DNA of 26,483 nucleotides from Trichomonas tenax (lineage: Eukaryota; Parabasalia; Trichomonadida; Trichomonadidae). Position numbers and translations under genes: made by a program. Location: positions 1 to 26,483 of the forward strand of contig JALKBU010000737.1 of the NCBI GenBank assembly GCA_023091735.1, given 5' to 3'. Shown in pieces: positions 18,931 to 26,483 of the stretch (the stretch's first letter is position 1; each line of letters opens with the position of its first letter). Under the pieces are notes generated by a model. That model was not told the DNA's origin. It worked only from the letters and a program-made list of their open reading frames with translations, and searched no databases.

Positions 18931-20121
18931 AATCAATGTAGAGCTATCCATAAATTTAGGTGCAAGAATTCGTGTTATTTATGGATACCAAAGCACCTAA
19001 TTGAAATAACATAGATATCATAGGCTATAGTAACTGTTTAATGCATCAAACAAATTGAACGCGAAGAAACAGCAGGATTTCATTGTGATTTGCATGTTTA
19101 TTTTACTACTTTACAATTATCAGCATATTTTTAGCATGTATATATTCAAGTGGCTATTAAAATGGTAAATGATTTCACCTTTTCCCGCTGATTATTAATA
19201 TTATAATTAAAAAGTTGAAATTGAGCTGCGATACTCCAAGCAATTAATCCTTAGCATGAGAGAAAACAAATTCAAGAAGGTTGTTTTTTGGTGATTTTTT
19301 AACATTTTCTTGTACCTAAATAAGTTAAAAATTTATCAAAAAAGTGAAGGACGATACAGGAAGTTTGGCCATAACGGACCCTTAAACGCTCTAAGAAATT
19401 TTCATGAAAAAATGTGAATTGTTAATCCAATACTTAAAACGAAGACATACGTATGTAGCCCATACAATTTGCAATGATAAAAACACGAAGTAACCAAATT
19501 CTTTTCAATGTTTTGCTGATTGTTGCAATAAAATTCGGATTCATTCATTGTCACAATTATAACAGTATTGCGCACATGTACCAGAACATATTTATTGGTA
19601 TCTCAAAGTGTATAGACATCAATGTTTTTTATCTTCTTTTTAATATTGCCAAATATCATGGATAAGCATAATGTAATTACTTGACTCATCATTGAGACTA
19701 AGGATCAATGCATCTTGCACAATAAACAAGCAGATTGAAGATAACTGTTTTTTGTTGCAAGGTTGAGTAAGTTCCTCAACCAGAACAAGATTCTCCTGAG
19801 CATAGATATTTTAACTCTGTGCATCTTCAGATTTGATTCTCATTAGATGACATGAAAATCACAATTTATTTCTAAAATCAATAACCAGTGCTATCTATCG
19901 AGTATGAAACTATAAATAACAATTGAATTTCAATTCTTGAACACTTATTCAAATTGTCACTTTTCGATATTTGATATTATCAAAAGATATTTTGACCTAT
20001 AATTTTGCTAAATTTGATATAGCAAAGCATTGGCATATCGTTGGATATGAATATTGATCGATTTTGACAGTTTCGAAATTATGAATTGATAATTTGAAGA
20101 AAAAAAACATACAGTCTTTTA
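18905..20121. other. intergenic region
   Basis: No gene is supported. A 63-codon ATG frame at 19474-19665 has a hydrophobic start but no recognisable feature. An interleaved double inverted repeat lies at 18945-19000, overlapping the decayed tail of the permease pseudogene. Confidence 0.6.
18945..19000. repeat. interleaved inverted repeats (pseudoknot-like)
   Basis: TATCCATAAAT (18945-18955) pairs with 18977-18987, 11 bp perfect. TTAGGTGC (18956-18963) pairs with 18993-19000, 8 bp perfect. The two stems interleave, the arrangement of an H-type pseudoknot, although there is no nucleotide between the two 5' strands. Alternatively, only one of the two hairpins forms. Confidence 0.45.
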
Positions 20122-21483
20122 TCATTGTGGCTTTGGAAGCTGACTCTTGAACCACTTTTCGTATTCAACTCTCATTGACTTCAAAAGCTTGATTCTATCC
20201 TCAGTGTTCAAAGCAACATAAGTAGCGAGCAATTCATCTCTTCTTGTTGGCTTATCGAGCATCTTCTCGAACGATACTCTTGCTGGGACAGGGAATATTG
20301 GTCTGAAAGCACCGCATCTCTGAAGGCTGGACTCGTATTTGTACAATGCGAGATAATCACCTGCTGGTTCATTTATTGGAAGATTGCTTAACATTGTTGC
20401 AACGTTTGGATCAGAAGGAATCAAAGCCATGTTGAATATATCTTTAACAACAGGCTCTTTGATTACTCTGTCGAGCTCACTTGATGTACCCATGGCAGGG
20501 CTGACGTTGACTTCAAGAACATAAACATTTTGTTCTTCATCAAGCATTACATCGAAGCCGAATATCTCGAAAGAAATGAATGGATTTCGCTGGCGACGCA
20601 ATGGCTTCGTTGCAGCGATGACAACTGTTGTTATTGCATCTTCAATCTTGTGGCGGATCTTGTCAGCATCATATCCATTCTTAGTAAGCCATGGCCAGAA
20701 TGGCTTGTGCGACCATTTGTTTCCTGAGCCATCCTTAGAGACATCATTCGTTGCAACATATCCTTCATAGTTTTTGTTGATGCTGAAGTTCGTCAGATGC
20801 GCTCCAAGATTCGACAAATCTTGGATATTGTCGTCATACTTTGATGTCGCAAGTCTCACGAGACCATTGTCGAACAAGAAGACTGTGAGCGGATCAAGTG
20901 ACGTGACACCAACATAGAACCTAAGATCGAACTTTAGGCCATTAATCAACATCGGGCGATCGACATAATGCTGGACAACAATGTCGCCTCCTTTAAGAGA
21001 TTTGAGTGAATCAATCACTTGAATTCCATTACCGCGAGATCCACCGGCTGGCTTTGCAATCCAGTACTTATGCTTTGGGAACGCTTTCGTTAACAAAGAT
21101 TTATCGCGCGGAAGATGAAATGTCTCTGGATAGAAAGGAAGCGGTCCAACGCGTGCTGCGAGTGCAGAAATGACATCGTGGTATCCATCTTTGGATCCTA
21201 ATGAAAATGTGTAAATATAATGGTTCATTCTTTGATGAACTTTTGTTTTTCCGTAACCTGATGGATCAATTGCACTCCCGACAATGAGGTTTGCTTCGTG
21301 ATACTTTTTTGTTTCAGTATATCCCGATCTCATTAATGTTGCGCGAATTAATTTTGCAGCATAACCCTCAATATAGTACTTTTTGTTCTCAGACTGTTGC
21401 TGCGAAGGCTCTGACGCAGCAACAAACTTCACATATGAAAAGCCTGGCGCTAATGGATGACTGTCCAGCCAGTCTTTTATCAT
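20122..21483 (-). CDS. TTL-family tubulin polyglutamylase-like ligase
   Basis: 453 aa, a complete tubulin-tyrosine-ligase-like (TTL/TTLL) enzyme with an ATP-grasp fold. Seen: the ATP-binding loop WIAKPAGGSRGNGIQVI at 141-157 (K144 the likely ATP contact); FDLRFYVGVTS at 185-195; HLTNFSINKN at 229-238; and the metal/ATP segment FEIFGFDVMLD at 305-315, then VLEVNVSPA at 322-330 with E324 and N326. These are the TTLL signatures and, by eye, are closest to the TTLL4-type glutamylases. The family adds glutamates to tubulin tails, or sometimes other proteins, in axonemes and cytoskeletal microtubules. The ~120 residues after the core are helical and could bind microtubules. The first ATG lies 10 nt downstream of a TCACA site. 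Glutamylase rather than glycylase is an inference. Confidence 0.95.
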   Translation of the reverse strand: MIKDWLDSHPLAPGFSYVKFVAASEPSQQQSENKKYYIEGYAAKLIRATLMRSGYTETKKYHEANLIVGSAIDPSGYGKTKVHQRMNHYIYTFSLGSKDGYHDVISALAARVGPLPFYPETFHLPRDKSLLTKAFPKHKYWIAKPAGGSRGNGIQVIDSLKSLKGGDIVVQHYVDRPMLINGLKFDLRFYVGVTSLDPLTVFLFDNGLVRLATSKYDDNIQDLSNLGAHLTNFSINKNYEGYVATNDVSKDGSGNKWSHKPFWPWLTKNGYDADKIRHKIEDAITTVVIAATKPLRRQRNPFISFEIFGFDVMLDEEQNVYVLEVNVSPAMGTSSELDRVIKEPVVKDIFNMALIPSDPNVATMLSNLPINEPAGDYLALYKYESSLQRCGAFRPIFPVPARVSFEKMLDKPTRRDELLATYVALNTEDRIKLLKSMRVEYEKWFKSQLPKPQ

Positions 21484-22739
21484 TTATGGACTTTGTGATC
21501 GTGCAAACGCTGTTTTTCTTCACAGAATACATATTTATAGACTATTTGGCTCCTAAATTTTAATTTATATAAATATAATATCTTTATTTCTATTTAAGCT
21601 TGCTAATTTGGTTTTGTTTTTAAAGCTAAAGCCAAGTTTTTTAAATTAAGAGGGTTTTGCTTGTGATTTGTTTTATCTTCGAATTAGCTTTTTGAGAGAG
21701 AATTGAGGGAGGCGAGAACAGTTTTATGCCAAAAAGATGCCGACGGATTCAGCTTCTATGATCGAAAATGACGCATTCTGAAAGCCCTTTCCCATTTGGC
21801 GAAAACGATATTTAGTTTTTGGTGATTTTGGGCGAGGGAATTATGCATTCTAATGCATTGAGTTAAACTCACATTGAGGCATAATATTTGAAGGCATGCA
21901 AGAAATGCAGTTTTTTTTGCAGATCGAAACAGATAGCAATGCCAGTATGATCAATATGTTTAATTGATGATGAGAATACATGCCATCTGGTTGGATATTA
22001 CTATTGTCACTTATATTGATCCATAATTTACAATTTAGCATCAAATTACAAATTAAATCAACAAAAGGGCATCAAATAGTATATAAGCATCATTGCATTC
22101 CATTCAGTGATAAGTTAGTAGTATATAAAATGATATTTAAAAATATAGAGATTTTCTGATTTATTATGAGTTAAAATTATATTTCTGGAAGACAGTTTTG
22201 CCCAGTTGTGGGTTTAGTTGAATGGGTTAAGCTTGATTGACCAAAAATATAGCCAAAAACGGAAGACAAAGATAAAAATAAATCCAAACTTTACAAATTA
22301 TTTCAATTTTAAAAAATTTAATATATCATTGCTAACAGCATTACAGTTATATATAGACGATACATGTCAAAAAATTGATACAAAAAGTGCATATATCGCA
22401 TATGTGTGATATTCTAAATTCATCAGTTTTGGTCGCTTCTAAATTTATAATTTTTGAATCAATATAACTGCCACATCTTTGTTAATTCTCTTGAAAATAT
22501 TCATCTATATAATCTATTCATAATGTCTGTTTCTCAGAACATATATTATATGCATAGAACTGATTGATTTTTTTCCAATTGAAAATCTGACATTGTAAGG
22601 TTTCCCTATTTGACAGGCAAAACATTACAGCCAAAATTGATTTATTTTTTGGTTATCAAATATTTTATATTAACAGTCACATGTGATGTAGACGAAATAG
22701 ATATGGTTTAATAGCGAAAAAAAAAAATGAACAATGATA
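21484..22739. other. intergenic region with a GC-richer island
   Basis: Between two minus-strand genes. Around 21690-21850 the base composition is more balanced. On the plus strand, frames with text such as MPTDSASMIENDAF and then PFPIWRKRYLVFGDFGRG appear, broken by stops. This could be a decayed coding remnant or just upstream sequence of the TTLL gene. The remainder, 21850-22739, is plain AT-rich sequence. Confidence 0.5.
21494..21498 (-). promoter_or_regulatory. candidate initiator (Inr), TCACA
   Basis: On the minus strand TCACA lies 10 nt before the ATG of the TTLL gene. This matches the trichomonad initiator consensus and the short-leader spacing, as for the TtcA-type gene. Confidence 0.4.
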
Positions 22740-24173
22740 TTAGTTATTTTGGACTTTCTCAAAATGAACTTTTCTGTGTGGATCAGAATCAAGTGCTAAG
22801 CTTTCTCTGAATCTGCCAAGATACTGTCTATCAGCTTCACTATCGAATTCGTATGGAATGTAGTTTGGAAGTTTCTTAGACCAAATAATTTGTTGGAAGA
22901 AATCTTCTTCTTCCTCTTCTTCTTCAGGATTAACGAAATCTTCATCATGGAAGATTTCTTCATTGTGTGCAACTGCTGGTTGCTCCTTACTCGTTTGCTT
23001 TGGCGAAGAAATTGGCGTAATATTTTCATGATTCGAGTTTGATAAAGATGCATCATGTATTTCATCTGACAAACGTTGCTGAGTCATATCTACGTCGACG
23101 TCGCGGGCAACAGGCTCATTTTCTTGCGGCGCCGACGAAGGTTCTTTTTTTGGACTTCCTGCTGTTGGTGTTTTGTATAGTTTTGGCTTTGGATATGGCC
23201 AAGTCTGCTTTGGAGATTGTTTTGTCGAGCGTTTTGGAACTTCGTCATTATTGAATGCGTCTGAAACAGAGTCTTCGGGATTTGGAGGTTGATTTTTCGC
23301 TGAAGTCTTCTGTTGGTTTGTACGACGATGTGGCTCTGTTGCAACGTCTTTTCTGGAATTTATTTGTGATCTGTTTGTTCTTGTTGGTTTCTGTTGAGTA
23401 GATCCGTATGAGTGATGTACCTCTTCACCATCAGAGACAGTATAATCGAATTTATCGCCTGCGCTAAGTTCGTCATTATCATGACCTTCATTTTCAGACG
23501 CTGTGTAGTCAAAAACTGATCCAGCTGAGTCTTTCTCTTCTGGCTCTGGTTCTGATGCTGTGTAGTCATATTTTGATTGCTTATCTTCCTCTACTTCTTG
23601 TTTTGGCTCAGAAGCTGTATAATCAAAAACAGATCCAGCATCGCGTTCAGAATACTGCAAATCACGCTCTGATGCAGTGTAATCGAATTTAGAACCAACA
23701 GATTCTTGCTCATAATTGTGCAGCGAGGACAAATTATGATGCCTATTGTGTCCTGATCTATGGCGATGATGACTAGATCTTGAAACATGCTTGCTGGGTG
23801 AATTTCTCGAATGCTGCTTTTTTGGCGACAATTTACTCATGCTCAATGCGCTTGGGTTACAAACATGCTTGTGTGGTGATCTTGTTGGCGAAGAAACGTG
23901 TTTTGGCGAAGTAACGGAATGTTTCTTAGGCGAAGAAGCTGTTGGAGAGCGTGTTAACGTATCAGCGGTGATCAGCTCGCGGAGTAAAGAGTCCTTCCAC
24001 AAATCAAAAGTATGTCTCATGTGGTTTAATTTTGCTTCATAATATTTATCCTTGAGAGAAGGGTTTTCTGCGATCATTGTGCTATTGAGTGTCAAGGAGT
24101 TGCTCAGGGAATCACGAAGGGATCGAGTTTTGTTCTCTAGTTGCTGCAGTTCAGCAGTTACTTGAGACCTCAT
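22740..24173 (-). CDS. SP-rich protein with five FDYTASE repeats
   Basis: 477 aa. Residues 1-70 look helical (possible short coiled coil) and contain YYEAKLNHMRHTFDLWKDSLL. Residues 75-150 are basic and serine/histidine-rich with repeated SPK, SPT and SPH motifs, likely sites for proline-directed kinases. Residues 161-248 carry five near-identical units with core (F/Y)DYT(A/V)S(E/D) at 161, 181, 200, 219 and 240, spaced 19-21 residues and separated by acidic linkers. Residues 250-400 are disordered-looking with more SPK motifs. An E8-type acidic run near 417 precedes a more ordered tail (IIWSKKLPNYIPYEFDSEADRQYLGRF). No catalytic domain, signal peptide or membrane segment is seen. The regular short motif suggests multivalent binding to a partner, an inference. 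Divergent from the coiled-coil gene at 25065. Confidence 0.9.
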   Translation of the reverse strand: MRSQVTAELQQLENKTRSLRDSLSNSLTLNSTMIAENPSLKDKYYEAKLNHMRHTFDLWKDSLLRELITADTLTRSPTASSPKKHSVTSPKHVSSPTRSPHKHVCNPSALSMSKLSPKKQHSRNSPSKHVSRSSHHRHRSGHNRHHNLSSLHNYEQESVGSKFDYTASERDLQYSERDAGSVFDYTASEPKQEVEEDKQSKYDYTASEPEPEEKDSAGSVFDYTASENEGHDNDELSAGDKFDYTVSDGEEVHHSYGSTQQKPTRTNRSQINSRKDVATEPHRRTNQQKTSAKNQPPNPEDSVSDAFNNDEVPKRSTKQSPKQTWPYPKPKLYKTPTAGSPKKEPSSAPQENEPVARDVDVDMTQQRLSDEIHDASLSNSNHENITPISSPKQTSKEQPAVAHNEEIFHDEDFVNPEEEEEEEDFFQQIIWSKKLPNYIPYEFDSEADRQYLGRFRESLALDSDPHRKVHFEKVQNN

Positions 24174-25064
24174 AAAATAAATAATTTTTCTTTACACTTT
24201 TTATACAAAAATAGAGCACAAGTCATCAGAGTCTTGTAATGATATCACAACGATGATGTAAACACATAAACACTTTAAAAATCACTACTCGACGAATGCG
24301 AAATTATCCAGCGAAAATTAATTACTACAATCAACATGCATAAATATAATAGTCAAATTTATATTCAAATAAATTCTACATCAAACATATTCCCAGTTCA
24401 TGATTTGAACAATATTTATCAAAAATCAAAAATGTTGTATTTGAAGACCTTTTCATCTTTGGATGTAGAAAGCAATAACTTTAAAGTATATTCTGTTGGT
24501 TTTTAATGATAATTATTGGTATAAGGAATCAAACGTAAGATATCTATTGATTCCAACTACTGGTAACCAATATTTAACATACACAGAATACAAGCATTTT
24601 GTTGGCAATATTTCGGCTGATTTTAACCCGAAATCTGGTTGATGAATCTCCAATTTAGTGCGAATTGAGAGATATGTTACACAGATCTACCGTGAAACAT
24701 CACATAAAAGCCACAATAGTGGGAGCCGCATTTCACATAACTGTGATGAAAATTGAGACTTCTTGTGCATTATTTTTTAAATGTAACAAAATATTGACAG
24801 TGATGTAAAGTGTCAAAAAGTCGGTTTTATGGTTTACGTTACGCTTACACTTCAGCATATAACAAAAGAGCAATGCTTTAAAGTTGAAAGACAAAACATT
24901 GACTACTTTACATGACAAAAACAAATTAAGGTTCCGGTATATTCCTTGATATTTTTGCAAGAACATTAAAATGTTCTTTACAAAAATGTGACAGTAAAAG
25001 TGATAATATTGAATCATCAAAATCTAATCAAAAGTGCCAAAAATTTCGTTTATATAACTTTTTC
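24174..25064. other. divergent intergenic region
   Basis: This 891-bp AT-rich stretch must hold the promoters of the two flanking genes. Text such as AAAGTGTC and GTGACAGTAAAAGTG recurs in its right part, and a hairpin lies at 24952-24986. No gene is supported; the 95-codon minus-strand frame at 24733-25020 looks like chance. Confidence 0.6.
24952..24986. repeat. bulged hairpin upstream of the 25065 gene
   Basis: TTTTTG (24952-24957) pairs with CAAAAA (24981-24986), and AAGAACATT (24959-24967) pairs with AATGTTCTT (24970-24978), with a small bulge between and a 2-nt loop. It lies about 80 bp before the ATG. Confidence 0.5.
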
Positions 25065-25874
25065 ATGGCAGAAGTCGAGATGCCACAAGAAGCTTTTTGT
25101 TTTCTCACGCGATCCAGCAAGGCCAAACTACACGTCATCGATAAGGAAGTTTCGATGGCGGCTCACAAAGAAATGCTTTTGAACGATATTTCTTATTTTC
25201 AGACACAAAATGCGGAGCTTGCGAAGCGGTACAGAGCTGTGTCTATGGAATTGAGGAACATTCCATCGCAAATGGTTCATAAAAGTCAAGAACAACTGAA
25301 TGAAATTACAAAAGAACTTGCCCAGCTTCGTAGAACTAAATCTAACCAAGTCAAGGACGCTCTCAGTGCAGAACTTAAACAAAATAAAGCAGTTTGTGAA
25401 AGAGTTTCTGCTTTAGTTGCAAAATTAACTGACGAATATAACAAAAAACAAAAGAAGTACGAAGAAATAGTGGCATCTGATCTTTACAATAAGTGCATAA
25501 ATAATGAGAACTCGATACAAGCTCTTACTTCGTACTTAACAGAAATCGAAAATTCCGAAGTTCGCGATTTGAAAGAAATTCAGAAAACCATTACAGACGA
25601 ATCGGTGTTCGTCGCTCATTTAGTACAGAATAAACTTGAGCCACTAAAAAGCAAAATTATCCAATTGCAGAAAGTTAAGCAAGAAAAGCAAATAATGCTC
25701 AATCGACTCAAAAAAATCCATGAGCCGAAGCAGATTCAGCTCAATACACCTGTTTCTGAGCCAAAACCAGAAACAAATTTAAATGGAAGAACTCCATTTC
25801 CGAAGCGTAGCCCAAGAAAAGCCCTTCGAGTCAGCAAGAGTACGAATATTCCTTCACCTCGTAGATTTTTGTAA
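25065..25874 (+). CDS. small coiled-coil protein, unknown role
   Basis: 269 aa. Residues about 30-215 are charged and heptad-like, with long K/E/Q/L stretches and no proline between about 70 and 190, the look of an extended coiled coil. The last ~50 residues are basic and proline-rich with SPRK and SPRR motifs (KRSPRKALRVSKS, then IPSPRRFL at the end), resembling a microtubule- or nucleic-acid-binding tail with possible proline-directed phosphorylation sites. No enzyme motif, signal peptide or membrane segment is seen. The start is the first ATG; the in-frame sequence upstream is AT-rich noncoding. The SP motifs recall the divergent neighbour at 22740-24173, and a shared cytoskeletal role is only a guess. 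Confidence 0.88.
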   Translation: MAEVEMPQEAFCFLTRSSKAKLHVIDKEVSMAAHKEMLLNDISYFQTQNAELAKRYRAVSMELRNIPSQMVHKSQEQLNEITKELAQLRRTKSNQVKDALSAELKQNKAVCERVSALVAKLTDEYNKKQKKYEEIVASDLYNKCINNENSIQALTSYLTEIENSEVRDLKEIQKTITDESVFVAHLVQNKLEPLKSKIIQLQKVKQEKQIMLNRLKKIHEPKQIQLNTPVSEPKPETNLNGRTPFPKRSPRKALRVSKSTNIPSPRRFL

Positions 25875-26483
25875 TCATATTGATCAGTTATAATTTTTGT
25901 TTATTTATACATTGTATGTATGCAACTCTTTTGTAATCTTCATAAAGTTATCCATGAATCAAACATTTCGGTATAATTTTACCTAATTTGATTTTTCATA
26001 TCGAAATGATTTTTTTTTTTTTTTTTGAATTTTCGTATATTGAATATTATAGAGCTGGGCACTATCTGATAAATTTTCAAAAGCTTTCATCCATGAAACC
26101 TTTATTCATTCAATATATCAAGCATCATTTTAGTATTAATGGGGATGATTAAAAAGGACTTGAAATCATTATTACCTAATGCATCTCTTCATACGTTATT
26201 GTAAGAATGATCTCATCTCAAATTAATAATTTCAATCTGATAAATTAGGTTTTTAAATGAAATTATTGCATATTCTATGTGTTTATACATTTTTATTGAG
26301 TCTATGACAAAAGTGAACACCAAAAAGTGACAGGGGACCCTTAAAGTCACTTTTAAAAATAAATTATCACTTTTTGCGCGGGCAAATTGTCACCTTTATA
26401 AAAAGTGTCATAAATATCTTTGTTGTCTAACCAATACATCCAGGTTAGTGTTGTTGACGAGCCACAACTCTATCATCAACGAG
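25875..26483. other. right-end intergenic region
   Basis: No gene is supported up to the window edge. It holds a T17 homopolymer at 26010-26026 and a cluster of direct and inverted AAAAGTG motifs at 26299-26410. Confidence 0.6.
26299..26410. repeat. cluster of AAAAGTG/CACTTTT inverted motifs
   Basis: Five copies of AAAAGTG, in both orientations, occur within about 110 bp: near 26299, 26323, 26348, 26369 and 26401. AAAAGTGAC (26323-26331) pairs perfectly with GTCACTTTT (26346-26354), and CACTTTTT near 26368 pairs with AAAAAGTG near 26400. Between them is TTTTTGCGCGG, a motif shared with 14490-14500. Confidence 0.55.

Noticed and set aside
19474..19665. 63-codon ATG ORF with a hydrophobic N-terminus resembling a signal peptide
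   Set aside because: Length and composition are expected by chance at this AT content, and there is no other coding evidence.
1..26483. CRISPR arrays, rRNA genes, bacterial operons or phage genes
   Set aside because: No regularly spaced repeats, rRNA-like sequence or closely packed co-directional gene sets are present; the window is eukaryotic in layout.

Overview
This AT-rich 26.5-kb window looks like nuclear DNA of a flagellate protist of the trichomonad (parabasalid) type, possibly Tritrichomonas or a close relative. The basis is mixed. The genes are intronless and widely spaced. Several start codons have a short TCACA stretch just upstream, which fits the trichomonad initiator consensus TCA(Y)(T/A). 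The proteins include a TTL-family tubulin-modifying enzyme, an AAAP amino-acid transporter family, low-complexity coiled-coil proteins and a bacterial-type TtcA. The assignment comes from reading alone, with no database search.

Layout. 1-5021 has no convincing gene. It holds a tRNA-like relic with good A and B boxes (about 650-720, minus), a block rich in nested inverted repeats (about 840-1130), two strong hairpins (4223-4275 and 4480-4532) and a doubtful ORF remnant (3077-3726, minus). 5022-5861 (minus) is a TtcA-type tRNA thiolase. Divergent from it, 6745-10365 (plus) encodes a 1206-aa modular repeat and coiled-coil protein. 10366-13429 is intergenic and contains a roughly 1.05-kb element with ~135-bp diverged terminal inverted repeats (12004-13048). 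Two decayed copies of one AAAP amino-acid permease gene (13430-14032 and 17877-about 18930) flank an intact 683-codon gene of unknown function (15267-17318). 20122-21483 (minus) is a TTLL-type tubulin polyglutamylase. 22740-24173 (minus) encodes an SP-rich protein with five FDYTASE repeats. 25065-25874 (plus) encodes a small coiled-coil protein. The right end carries a cluster of AAAAGTG-type inverted motifs and a T17 run.

Functional picture. The intact genes divide into tRNA modification (TtcA), probable microtubule or cytoskeletal biology (TTLL enzyme; the two coiled-coil proteins and the SP-rich protein only by inference) and one unknown helical protein. There is no operon structure. The transporter copies are dead paralogues that differ in how they broke. 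The items most worth following up are the TIR element, the hairpin family and the dispersed GCGCG-cored motif, the FDYTASE repeat protein, the mosaic repeat protein and the bacterial-type TtcA.
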